Positions 1 to 7,394 of a stretch of DNA of 29,810 nucleotides are shown piece after piece. Source of the stretch: JBBRVP01 sp038246785. Its GTDB lineage: Bacteria; Actinomycetota; Actinomycetes; Jiangellales; Jiangellaceae. The translations under genes and the position numbers were made by a program. The notes below the pieces were generated by a model. It did no database searches. It saw nothing but the letters and a program-made list of their open reading frames with translations, and was not told the DNA's origin. The DNA lies in assembly GCA_038246785.1 (NCBI GenBank), contig JBBRVP010000044.1, positions 1-29,810 on the forward strand, in the 5' to 3' direction. The first letter of the stretch is position 1. Every line of letters begins with the position of its first letter.

Positions 1-138
1 CGACGCCTCGGCCGCGACTACGAACGGCTCCCCGAACACGCCGAGGCCATGATCAAGTGGTCCATGATCGGACTCATGACCCGCCGACTCGCACCCGCCC
101 CTGGCCGCCGAGCCTGGCAGCCAGCTGCGGCCTCGTAG
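1..138 (+). CDS. IS5-family transposase, C-terminal end (partial)
   Basis: The reading frame is open from the first base of the window and stops with TAG at 136-138, giving the last 45 residues of a protein. The visible tail begins RRLGRDYERLPEHAEAMIKW, continues with GLMTRRLAP and ends AAAS. This is the characteristic C-terminus of IS5-type DDE transposases (the type with an N-terminal DUF4096 domain), where the Tyr-Glu-Arg stretch holds the last catalytic Glu region. The rest of the gene, including the first Asp residues, lies outside the window, so I cannot say whether the element is intact. In many relatives this C-terminal half is made by ribosomal frameshifting. Confidence 0.8.
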   Translation, partial: RRLGRDYERLPEHAEAMIKWSMIGLMTRRLAPAPGRRAWQPAAAS

Positions 139-157
139 CCACTTTCCCAACACGTTC
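1..157 (+). mobile_element. Right end of an IS5-like insertion sequence
   Basis: The transposase tail is followed by about 19 noncoding bases (139-157) and then directly by the stop codon of the glutaredoxin gene at 158-160. The terminal inverted repeat should lie within about 139-160, but without the left end it cannot be paired or its boundary fixed. The extent given is therefore an estimate. Confidence 0.55.
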
Positions 158-394
158 TCAGTGGAGGGCGCGGCGCAGCCGGGACGGGTCGACACGCCAG
201 AAGTCGTGCTGGGCGCCGTCGACGAACGTGACCGGAACCTGCTCCTTGTAGCGCCGCTCGAGCTCGGGGTCGTCGAGGATCGAGCGCTCATCCCAGCCGA
301 TCCCGAGTTCGGCGCAGACCTGCGCCACGACGATGCGGGCGTCGTCGCACAGGTGGCAGCCGGGCTTGCCGAGGAGGAGCACCCGCGCGGTCAC
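158..394 (-). CDS. Glutaredoxin-like protein (DUF836 family)
   Basis: A 78-residue protein with a thioredoxin-like fold signature. The N-terminal strand ARVLLLGK leads into a CHLCDD redox motif (CxxC at about residues 13-16), and a cis-proline segment VPVTFVDG follows at about 53-60. This matches the small glutaredoxin-like DUF836 family found beside the SerB-like phosphatase and epimerase genes in actinobacteria. A role in thiol-disulfide exchange is expected from the family but the substrate is unknown. The GTG start at 392-394 overlaps the TGA of the ligase gene (GTGA), so the two are probably translationally coupled. The stop codon lies directly against the insertion-sequence end. Confidence 0.85.
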   Translation of the reverse strand: MTARVLLLGKPGCHLCDDARIVVAQVCAELGIGWDERSILDDPELERRYKEQVPVTFVDGAQHDFWRVDPSRLRRALH

Positions 395-1986
395 ACCAGC
401 CCCGCCGCGCGCTTCTCGCGCTCCCGCAGCCGGCCTTTGGCGATCTTCCCGGCACCGGTGTGCGGCAGTGTCTCGACGAACTCGACGATGGCCGGCTGCT
501 TGAAGCGGGCCAGCCGTTCGCGGCAGTGCTCGAGAACGGCCTCGACGCCGACCTGTGCGTCGGGAGCGGCGACGAGGAACGCCTTCACCGCCTCACCGGT
601 GCGTGGGTGCGGCACGGCGATGACAGCGGCCTCCGCGACTCCCGGAACCTCGAGCAGAACGTCCTCGACCTCACGTGGGTAGACGTTGAAACCGCTGACG
701 ATGACCAGCTCCTTGACCCGGTCGACCAGCACGAGGTCTCCCTCGTCGTCCCACAGCGCGACGTCACCGGTGGCGTACCAGCCGTCGTCCTTGTCCGGAG
801 CGGCCTCACCGTCGGGCCACCAGCCGCTGAACAGGTTGGGCCCCCGGACGAGGATCTCTCCGGGGTCACCGTCCTCGACCGGCCGCCCGTCGTCGTCGAC
901 GAGGCGGACCTCAACGCCCGGCACCGGGCGGCCGACGGTGCCAGCCCGCGGGTGGGGTGAGGCCAGCGTGGTGCTGACCACCGGCGCGGCCTCGGTGAGC
1001 CCGTAGCCCTCGTGCACCGGGACCCCGGTGGCCGTCGTGAGCTCCTCGACGACCGAGGCCGGCAGCGCCGCCGCCCCGCAGACCACGAGCCGTACCGAGC
1101 GGAAGGCCTCCGGCAGGTCATCGCGACCGGCCCATGAGACCAACACCGGCGGCGCGACCGGAAGGTTCGTCACACCGCGCTCACGGACGAGCTGCAGAGC
1201 GTCGGCCGCGTCGAAGCGCGGACACAGCACGAGCGTCGCCCCGGTGCGGACGACGAGCCCGAGCACGGCGTTGAGCCCGTAGACGTGGAACAGCGGGAGC
1301 AGGCCGAGCACCACGTCGTCCTCACGCATCGGCGCTGGGTCGAGCCCCATGAGCTGTTCGAGGTTGGCCAACAGTGCCCGGTGGCTCAGCATGGCCCCGC
1401 GCGGTCGCCCCGACGTGCCCGAGGTGTAGAGCAGGACCGCGAGGTCCTCACCGCCGGCGGCGTCGTCGTCCGGCTCGGCGCGGGTGGCGAGCAGGTCGGC
1501 GTACGTCGACTCGCCCGGCAGCGCCGACGTGCCCTCGACCACCACCTCCGGCACCGCCCGGCCGGCCAGGTCCGGCGGCGGATCGGTGAGCGCGTCAGCG
1601 ACCCCGGCGACCGCATTGCGCACCTGGGCCACCGCCACCGGGCCGGTCAGCACGGCCCGCGCCCCGGAGTCCGCGAGCACGCGGGCCACCTCTCCGGTGG
1701 TGAGGCTGGTGTTGACCGGCACGGCCACCAGCCCGGCGCGGGCAGCGGCGAGATAGGCCTGGACCCCGCCCGTGGTGGTCCCCAGCGCGAGCCCCACGCG
1801 GTCGCCCGGCACGAGCCCGCTGGCCCGTAGCCCGCTCGCGACCGCGTCGACCGCCGCGTCGAGCGCCGACCAGGTGGTCGTGGTGTCTCCCTCGACGAGG
1901 GCTGGGTGGTCGCCGCGCCGCCGGGCGGTGCCGCGCAGGACGTCGGCCAGCGTGCGGGACTGGGCGGGAGTCGGCGGGCGGCCCAC
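391..1986 (-). CDS. AMP-dependent acyl-CoA synthetase/ligase
   Basis: A 531-residue member of the ANL adenylating superfamily, which activates a carboxylic acid with ATP and then transfers the acyl group, usually to CoA. Visible motifs are A3 (YTSGTSGRPRG, about residue 187), A5 (GYGLTEAAP), A7 (YATGDVALWD), the A8 hinge (DRVKELVIVSGFNVYPREVE) and A10 with its catalytic Lys (GAGKIAKGRL). I chose the GTG at 1984-1986 because GAGGA lies 7 nt upstream and the protein then begins just before the conserved N-terminal domain. The frame stays open to 2169, but that extension is Arg/Pro-rich and overlaps the divergent HAD gene. The substrate cannot be read from the sequence; overall it resembles long-chain fatty acid ligases. 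Confidence 0.9.
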   Translation of the reverse strand: MGRPPTPAQSRTLADVLRGTARRRGDHPALVEGDTTTTWSALDAAVDAVASGLRASGLVPGDRVGLALGTTTGGVQAYLAAARAGLVAVPVNTSLTTGEVARVLADSGARAVLTGPVAVAQVRNAVAGVADALTDPPPDLAGRAVPEVVVEGTSALPGESTYADLLATRAEPDDDAAGGEDLAVLLYTSGTSGRPRGAMLSHRALLANLEQLMGLDPAPMREDDVVLGLLPLFHVYGLNAVLGLVVRTGATLVLCPRFDAADALQLVRERGVTNLPVAPPVLVSWAGRDDLPEAFRSVRLVVCGAAALPASVVEELTTATGVPVHEGYGLTEAAPVVSTTLASPHPRAGTVGRPVPGVEVRLVDDDGRPVEDGDPGEILVRGPNLFSGWWPDGEAAPDKDDGWYATGDVALWDDEGDLVLVDRVKELVIVSGFNVYPREVEDVLLEVPGVAEAAVIAVPHPRTGEAVKAFLVAAPDAQVGVEAVLEHCRERLARFKQPAIVEFVETLPHTGAGKIAKGRLREREKRAAGLV

Positions 1987-2023
1987 TGAGTGATCCTCGC
2001 ACAGCCCGAAGGAGTCAGTGGGC
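1981..2023. promoter_or_regulatory. Inverted repeat between divergent genes, possible operator
   Basis: A perfect 9-bp dyad: gcccactga at 1981-1989 and tcagtgggc at 2015-2023, separated by 25 bp. It sits in the 92-bp gap between the divergent ligase (start 1986) and HAD (start 2079) genes, and its left arm covers the ligase start codon. It could be a regulator binding site or a leader hairpin at the start of the ligase mRNA. No regulator gene is adjacent. Confidence 0.4.
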
Positions 2024-2078
2024 GGTCCCGAGCGGCCGGTGCGGCACGGGCTTGCCCGGCGCACGAGGGAGCGGTCCG

Positions 2079-3197
2079 ATGAGTCCGTCGCCGGACAACG
2101 CGCAGCAGCGCTTGGTGCGCCAGCTGTGCGCAGAGCTCGACCGGCAGGCGCCGGACGGCTACGAGGCACCGCCCGGTGGGGATGTCCGGCTCGCCGCCGG
2201 GCGGATCGACATCCCGGACGTCCTCGGGACGACGATCGGCGACCCGGGTGGTCAACGACCGGTGCTGACTAGGCTCCGTGGCATGGTTCGAGCCCCCTGG
2301 CGCGGGGCGGGCGACGCGGCCCGCGCGTTGGCCAGGGTGGCCGGTGAGGCCTCGGCGGCCGCGGCCGAGCAAGCGGAGGCCGCGGTCGCTGCGGCCGAGC
2401 ACGAGCCGGCGATAGCCACCCGCCCGGACCGGACGGCCGCGGCGTTCTTCGACGTGGACAACACGATCATGCAAGGCGCGTCGATCTTCCACTTCGCGCG
2501 CGGGCTCTACCGGCGCCGGCTGTTCCGCACCCGTGACATCGCCCGCTTCGGCTGGCAGCAGATCCTGTTCCGAGTCAAGGGCGCCGAGTCACCGGAGCAC
2601 ATGCAGCAGGCCCGGGCCAGCGTGCTGTCCTTCATCGAGGGCTACCCCGTGGCCGACCTCGTCGCACTGTCGGAGGAGATCTACGACGAGATCATGGCGC
2701 GCAAGATCTGGCCGGGGACTCGCGCGCTCGCCCAGCGCCACCTCGACCAGGGTCAGCGGGTCTGGCTGGTCACCGCCACGCCCGTCGAGATGGCGCGCAT
2801 CATCGCAGCCCGACTCGGACTTACCGGGGCACTCGGCACGGTCGGGGAGTCGCGGGACGGCGTCTACACCGGGCGGCTCGTCGGCGAGCTGCTGCACGGC
2901 CCGGCGAAGGCCGAGGCCCTGCGGGCCCTGGCCGAGCGAGAGGGCCTCGACCTGTCTCGCTGCTCCGCCTACAGCGACTCGGCCAACGACATCCCCATGC
3001 TGTCCCTCGTCGGCCACCCCTGCGCCGTCAACCCCGACTCGCGACTGCGGGAGCACGCGAAGTCCCACGGCTGGCGGGTGCGCGACTACCGCACCGGGCG
3101 CAAGGCCGCGCGCATCGGCCTGGTGGCGGCGGCGGCCGCAGGTGCGGTCGCCGGCGGCATGGCGGCCGCAGTGGCGCTGCGCCGGCGGGGCCGCTGA
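2079..3197 (+). CDS. HAD-IB family phosphatase (SerB1-like)
   Basis: A 372-residue haloacid dehalogenase superfamily hydrolase of subfamily IB. Motif I is DVDNT (about residues 125-129, nucleophile Asp125), motif II VTATP (about 231), the Lys motif is in GPAKAEAL, and motif IV is DSANDIPML (about 300). The C-terminus has an Ala/Gly-rich hydrophobic stretch ending in RRRGR, suggesting membrane attachment. Relatives are often annotated as phosphoserine phosphatase (SerB1), but the natural substrate is uncertain. The ATG at 2079 has GAGGGA 8 nt upstream. A second in-frame ATG at 2283 lies 7 nt after a TAGGCT -10-like hexamer and would give a 304-residue protein closer to the usual family length. 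Codons 2079-2246 have strongly coding-like third positions, so the long form is plausible. The stop is 3 nt before the lycopene cyclase GTG. Confidence 0.85.
   Translation: MSPSPDNAQQRLVRQLCAELDRQAPDGYEAPPGGDVRLAAGRIDIPDVLGTTIGDPGGQRPVLTRLRGMVRAPWRGAGDAARALARVAGEASAAAAEQAEAAVAAAEHEPAIATRPDRTAAAFFDVDNTIMQGASIFHFARGLYRRRLFRTRDIARFGWQQILFRVKGAESPEHMQQARASVLSFIEGYPVADLVALSEEIYDEIMARKIWPGTRALAQRHLDQGQRVWLVTATPVEMARIIAARLGLTGALGTVGESRDGVYTGRLVGELLHGPAKAEALRALAEREGLDLSRCSAYSDSANDIPMLSLVGHPCAVNPDSRLREHAKSHGWRVRDYRTGRKAARIGLVAAAAAGAVAGGMAAAVALRRRGR
2270..2275 (+). promoter_or_regulatory. Possible internal leaderless promoter (-10) in the HAD gene
   Basis: TAGGCT lies 7 nt before the in-frame ATG at 2283, the same arrangement seen before several other genes here. 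Just before it the codons lose their usual G/C third base (ggt, ggt, caa, cga, act, cgt), as expected if the bases are constrained by something other than protein. Confidence 0.4.
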
Positions 3198-3200
3198 CGC

Positions 3201-4361
3201 GTGCGCGTCGATGTGGCGATCGTCGGCGGCGGTGGTGCCGGTCTGTCACTGCTGCTCGCCCTGGACCGGGCGGGCCTGCACGGGCTGTCGGTGGCGCTGG
3301 TCGACCCTGTCCGTCGCACCGGTTCCGACCGCACATGGTGCTTCTGGGACCGCGGCCGCTGCGACGTCGAGGATGCTGTTTCCCGAGCGTGGCGGAAGGT
3401 CGACCTGATCGGCGCCGACGGTCGCCCCCGTCGGCTCGACCTGACGCCACTGCGCTACGTCATGGTGCGCTCGCCGGAGTTCTACGCGCTCGCCGAGGCG
3501 GCGGCAGCGCGGCTGGGCGTAACGAGGCACGCCTCGGCGGCGACCGAGGTCGTCGACGGTTCCGCGCTGGCGACGGTCGTGGGCGGAGGAGATCGCCTGC
3601 AGGCCCGCTGGGTCTTCGACTCGCGGCCGGCTCCGCCGCGCCGCCGAGCCCGGACGGCGCTGCTGCAGCACTTCCGGGGCTGGACGGTGCGGACGCCAGC
3701 CGCCGCCTTCGCCCCTGACCGCGCCGTGCTGATGGACTTCCGCACCCCGCAGCCGCGACACGGGCTCTCGTTCGGGTACGTGCTGCCGCGCGACCACACC
3801 ACCGCCCTCGTCGAGTACACCGAGTTCTCGCCCGCCCGACTCGCCGACGCGGTCTACACCGACCGGCTGGCCGACTACGTGTCGCTGCTGCTCGGCGACC
3901 GGCCCTACGAGGTGCTCGAGGTCGAGGACGGTGCCATCCCGATGACCGACGCGGTGCCCGCCCGCCGCGTCGGCCGCCGCGTCGTGCGGCTCGGGACGGC
4001 AGGCGGCGCGACGCGCGCCTCGACGGGTTACACGTTCGCGGCGATGCAGCGCCAGGCGCGAGCGGTCGCCGAGGCGCTGCGGGACGGCCGGGAGCCGGTA
4101 CCGCCACCGGCGTACCCCGCCCGGCACCGGTGGATGGACGCCGTGCTGCTGCGCGCGCTCGACCGTGGGCTGGTCGACGGGCCGGCGCTGTTCACCGGGC
4201 TGTTCGACGCGAACCCGCCCGAGCGGGTGCTGCGCTTCCTCGACGGCGCCACGACCGTTGCCGAGGACGTCGCGATCATGGCCGGCAGCCCGCTGCTGCC
4301 GATGGCGCGGGCGGCCGCGGCGGACGGACTCGTCCGGCTGCGCCGCCGGGCGTCCCGATGA
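3201..4361 (+). CDS. Lycopene cyclase family protein (CrtY/CrtL type)
   Basis: A 386-residue FAD/NAD(P)-dependent enzyme of the lycopene cyclase family, which closes the end rings of lycopene to make beta- or related carotenes. Seen in the sequence: an N-terminal Rossmann motif AIVGGGGAGLS (about residues 6-16), the family motif DRTWCFW (about 43-49), LQHFRGW, MDFR, FGYVLPR and the C-terminal GTAGGATRASTGYTF. Length and motif order fit intact CrtY. It starts with GTG 3 nt after the HAD stop, so it is probably co-transcribed with that gene. No other carotenoid genes (crtE, crtB, crtI) are in the window. The exact product ring type cannot be told. Confidence 0.9.
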   Translation: MRVDVAIVGGGGAGLSLLLALDRAGLHGLSVALVDPVRRTGSDRTWCFWDRGRCDVEDAVSRAWRKVDLIGADGRPRRLDLTPLRYVMVRSPEFYALAEAAAARLGVTRHASAATEVVDGSALATVVGGGDRLQARWVFDSRPAPPRRRARTALLQHFRGWTVRTPAAAFAPDRAVLMDFRTPQPRHGLSFGYVLPRDHTTALVEYTEFSPARLADAVYTDRLADYVSLLLGDRPYEVLEVEDGAIPMTDAVPARRVGRRVVRLGTAGGATRASTGYTFAAMQRQARAVAEALRDGREPVPPPAYPARHRWMDAVLLRALDRGLVDGPALFTGLFDANPPERVLRFLDGATTVAEDVAIMAGSPLLPMARAAAADGLVRLRRRASR

Positions 4362-4462
4362 CTCCGCTAGAGGCCCGGATCGCGTCGCCACCGGCGGGCG
4401 ACACCGTCCGGCACGTCCGGCGACACAGCGAACAGCACTGGCGCGCGACAATGGCGCGATGA
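4358..4462 (+). CDS. Possible 34-residue ORF linking two genes
   Basis: An ORF starting MTPLEARIASPP and ending RATMAR. Its ATG overlaps the TGA of the lycopene cyclase gene (ATGA), and its own TGA overlaps the ATG of the next membrane-protein gene (ATGA again). I recognise no family. In DNA this rich in G+C such an ORF can arise by chance. It may instead be a coupling peptide that carries ribosomes to the next gene. Confidence 0.25.
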   Translation: MTPLEARIASPPAGDTVRHVRRHSEQHWRATMAR

Positions 4463-4779
4463 GGCTGCTGCTGCCGCTGGTCCTGCTCGGAGGGCTCCTT
4501 GTCGTCGGCATGCTGGTGGTGACGGCGCTGCGCGACACGCTGGCCGGGCGCACTGGCACACCGGCCCTGCCTGCCGCCAGGTGGGTCGCCGCCCACCACT
4601 CTGTCGACGGGGTGACCCGCGTGGCGGTACAGCGCGTCGTCGGCGAGCACCCCGCGCGCGTCGTCGAGGAGCGGGTGATCCGGCGCATCGCCGACGACGC
4701 GGCCGACTACGACCTACAGATCATGGAGGCCATGGCGCTCGCCCGTGAACGCGCCTCCGTGCTCGACTCCGTTGAGTGA
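4459..4779 (+). CDS. Small single-pass membrane protein, unknown function
   Basis: A 106-residue protein. Residues 2-23 form one very hydrophobic segment (RLLLPLVLLGGLLVVGMLVV), which is a signal anchor. The rest is hydrophilic and largely helical in character, with charged stretches such as VVEERVIRRIADDAADYD. I do not recognise a family. The ATG overlaps the stop of a 34-residue ORF, and the gene follows the lycopene cyclase gene in the same direction, so it is likely the last gene of that transcript. The stop is followed by a 166-bp gap before the convergent acyltransferase. Confidence 0.65.
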   Translation: MRLLLPLVLLGGLLVVGMLVVTALRDTLAGRTGTPALPAARWVAAHHSVDGVTRVAVQRVVGEHPARVVEERVIRRIADDAADYDLQIMEAMALARERASVLDSVE

Positions 4780-4945
4780 GGCACGTGGTTTTCGGGATCG
4801 TGCGGCTCCGCACTCATCGACGCGGAACCGTCGGTAGATCCAGACGCTGCGCGGCGCGGCTGACTGATCGCGGGCCCCGGAGAGCGCCCCCAGCACCGCT
4901 GACGTCCACTGAACAGGCTGCTGCGTCAGTGCGGGCGAAGGCACG

Positions 4946-6343
4946 TCAGAAGAACGTGCGGCGGCGGCTGACGAGCAGCGAGTACAGCGTCTGCTGGATC
5001 GTCTCGCGTACCTGGTCGGTGAGGTTGAAGACGAGCATCGGGTCCTCGGCTGCCCCGGCCGGATAGCCGTCCGTGGGGATGGGCTCGCCGAACTCGATGA
5101 CCCACTTCGACGGCAGCGGGAGCAGCCCCAGCGGGCCCAGCCAGGGGAAGGTCGGCGTCACCGGGACGTAGGGAAGCCCAAGCAGCCGGGCCAATAGCGG
5201 CATGTCGCCGATCAACGGGTAGATCTCCTCGGCGCCCACGATGGAGCACGGCACGATCGGGGTACCGGTGCCGAGCGCCGCCGACACGAAGCCGCCGCGG
5301 CCGAAGCGCTGCAGCTTGTAGCGCTCGCGGAAGGGCTTGCCGATGCCCTTGAAGCCCTCCGGCCACACCCCGACGAGCTCGCTGGACGAGAGCAGGCGGA
5401 CGGCGTCGTCGGTACAGGCCAGCGTCGACCCTCCCTTGCGGGCCAGCTCGCCGACGAACGGCATCCGGAAGACCACGTCGGCTCCCAGCATGCGCAGGTG
5501 CCGGTGCGCAGGGTGCTCGTCATGGACAGCAAGCTGGGTCATGAGCGAATCGAACGCGATCGTGCCGGAGTGGTTGGCGACGACGAGCGCTCCGCCTTCG
5601 CTCGGGATGTTGTGAATCCCGCGCACCTCGACCCGGAACCACGCGGAGTACAGCGGCCGCAGCATCGGCAGGAGGACATGCTCCGTGAGCTCACGGTCGA
5701 ACCCGAACTCGTCGACCTCGTAGTCACCGCTGAGCCTGCGGCGCAGCAGGGCCAGCGTCTCGGCGACGCGGCGCTGGACGTCCTCGCCGAGCACCTGCTC
5801 GGCCGCCTCGCCGATCACGCGAGCCACCTCGACGAGCTGGCTGACGCCGGCCGGCGGCCCGGACGCGGACGGCTCCGCCGACGGCGCCACGGGCGCGACT
5901 CGCCGGCCGCTGCCCGGGCCTGCGGCACTGCGGCCGACCCGGCGTCGCGGCTTGCCTGCCGAACTCCAGTGCGGCGACGAGGTCCCCGCCGCGCCGGTCC
6001 CCGTCGCGCCGGTCCCCGGCTCACCGGGCACGCCGGGGCGGGGCGCCGCAGCCCGGGCCTGTGCCCGCGTGCGCGGCGCCGCTGGCGGCCGCACGACTCG
6101 CGCCGGGTCGCTCGGCGAGGCAGTCTCCGCGCCGGCCTCGTCCGGTCCGGGAGCGGCGTCACCGGATGTCGCGCCGGCGGCGCTGCGTCGACGCGGTGCT
6201 GCTCGGGTGCCGGTGCCGCGGCGGCTTCCGGCAGCGAGGGTACGGGAGGCCGAGGACGGCGTGCTACGCCGCGACGAGCCGCGTCCCGGCTGGCCCCCGC
6301 CGCCGAGGGGGCTGCCCAATGGGATCACATCGGCGTCAGGCAC
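4946..6343 (-). CDS. Lysophospholipid acyltransferase family protein (PlsC-like)
   Basis: A 465-residue protein in two parts. Residues 1 to about 230 are low complexity, rich in Ala, Pro, Gly, Arg and Ser, and probably disordered. The rest is an acyltransferase domain that should move an acyl chain onto a lipid acceptor at the membrane. Its catalytic block is VANHSGTIAFD, where the conserved His and Asp are separated by six residues rather than the four of classic PlsC. The second block is WPEGFKG, equivalent to FPEGxxG, followed by IVPCSIVGAEE. The GTG at 6341-6343 overlaps the epimerase stop by 8 nt, which implies coupled translation. Mycobacterial relatives (Rv0502 type) lie in the same gene order. 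The acceptor lipid is unknown. Confidence 0.85.
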   Translation of the reverse strand: MPDADVIPLGSPLGGGGQPGRGSSRRSTPSSASRTLAAGSRRGTGTRAAPRRRSAAGATSGDAAPGPDEAGAETASPSDPARVVRPPAAPRTRAQARAAAPRPGVPGEPGTGATGTGAAGTSSPHWSSAGKPRRRVGRSAAGPGSGRRVAPVAPSAEPSASGPPAGVSQLVEVARVIGEAAEQVLGEDVQRRVAETLALLRRRLSGDYEVDEFGFDRELTEHVLLPMLRPLYSAWFRVEVRGIHNIPSEGGALVVANHSGTIAFDSLMTQLAVHDEHPAHRHLRMLGADVVFRMPFVGELARKGGSTLACTDDAVRLLSSSELVGVWPEGFKGIGKPFRERYKLQRFGRGGFVSAALGTGTPIVPCSIVGAEEIYPLIGDMPLLARLLGLPYVPVTPTFPWLGPLGLLPLPSKWVIEFGEPIPTDGYPAGAAEDPMLVFNLTDQVRETIQQTLYSLLVSRRRTFF

Positions 6344-7367
6344 CGGCCGCCCCTGCCGAGGTCGGAGTGGGGAGCATGCCGTCGAGCCGGGAGAGCAGTG
6401 CGCGCTCGAGCAGCCCCCCCTTGCAGCGGGCCTCGACGAAGGTCTGGAAAGCCTCGGCGGTGGTGTGGCGCGGCTCGAAACCGAGTACCGCGCGCATCCG
6501 CGTGGTGTCGACGACCCGACCGTAGGTGAGGAACTGGATCTGTTCGGGGGAAAAGTCGGCCAGCCGGGCGCGGCGGAACCAGCCGCCGACCAGCGAGGCG
6601 CCCGGGGTGGCAATGGGGAGGGCCGGTCGACCGGCCCGCCGTACCGCCTGGTTGAGCATGAGCACGCCGTCGCCGGCGACGTTGAACACGCCGGGGAGGT
6701 CCTCGACCGTGGCCAGCCGCAGGGCGTCCAGGAGGTCGTCCTCGTGGACGAACTGCAGTCGGGCGTCGTGGCCGAGCAACGTCGGCACGATCGGCATGGT
6801 GAAGTAGGCGGTCATGGGCGTCGACACGGTGGGCCCGATGACGTTGGCGAAGCGCAACATCGTCACCAGGGCGTCCGGACGACGACGAGCCATCCCCCGG
6901 ACGTAGCCCTCCACCTCGAGGCAGTCCTTGGCGAAGCCCGAACGTGGCAGCGCCTTGGGTGCCATCTCCTCGGTGAACATCGCCGGGTCGCGGCTCGACG
7001 AGCCGTAAACGGTTGCCGAGGACTTGACGACGAGCTTGCGCACCGATGGCGACTGCTGGCAGGCGGCGAGGAGCTGCATCGTGCCGATGACGTTGATGTC
7101 CTTCATCGTCGACCGGCCCCCTGCGGTGAGGGGGGTCGCGATGACGTTCATGTGGACGACGGTGTCGACCTGGTGGCGGGCTATGACCTTCGCGATGACC
7201 GGGTTGCGGATGTCGGCGCGCACGAACTGCGCGCTACCGAGGTCGTGCGCAGGCGCCAGGACGTCGACGGCGACGACCGTGTCGATAGTGGGGTCGCTCG
7301 ACAGCAGGCGGGCGCAGCGCCCGCCGAGCTCCCGGGCCACTCCGGTGACGAGGACGACGCGCGGCAC
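6336..7367 (-). CDS. NAD-dependent epimerase/dehydratase (GalE2-like extended SDR)
   Basis: A 343-residue extended short-chain dehydrogenase. The N-terminal nucleotide-binding motif is VTGVARELGG (about residues 7-16), followed by an acidic residue in AVDVLAP and the ADIRNP segment typical of NAD-dependent sugar epimerases. SSATVYG carries the catalytic Ser/Thr. The usual YxxxK is not obvious: the nearest match is RSGFAKDCLEVE, with a Lys but a Ser where Tyr is expected. The substrate is therefore uncertain despite galE-like names for relatives. GTG start with GGAG 6 nt upstream, 27 nt after the bS22 stop. The order bS22, epimerase, acyltransferase is conserved in actinobacteria. Confidence 0.88.
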   Translation of the reverse strand: MPRVVLVTGVARELGGRCARLLSSDPTIDTVVAVDVLAPAHDLGSAQFVRADIRNPVIAKVIARHQVDTVVHMNVIATPLTAGGRSTMKDINVIGTMQLLAACQQSPSVRKLVVKSSATVYGSSSRDPAMFTEEMAPKALPRSGFAKDCLEVEGYVRGMARRRPDALVTMLRFANVIGPTVSTPMTAYFTMPIVPTLLGHDARLQFVHEDDLLDALRLATVEDLPGVFNVAGDGVLMLNQAVRRAGRPALPIATPGASLVGGWFRRARLADFSPEQIQFLTYGRVVDTTRMRAVLGFEPRHTTAEAFQTFVEARCKGGLLERALLSRLDGMLPTPTSAGAAGA

Positions 7368-7394
7368 GGCCGACTCCAGCCTGCTCAGCCCCGA

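Noticed and set aside
1987..2169. N-terminal extension of the acyl-CoA ligase to 2169
   Set aside because: The extra 61 residues are Arg/Pro-rich, overlap the divergent gene, and a GTG with GAGGA at the right distance exists at 1986.
4714..4944. A 76-codon minus-strand frame in the gap after the small membrane-protein gene
   Set aside because: No family resemblance, no ribosome-binding site, and half of it overlaps the membrane-protein gene.
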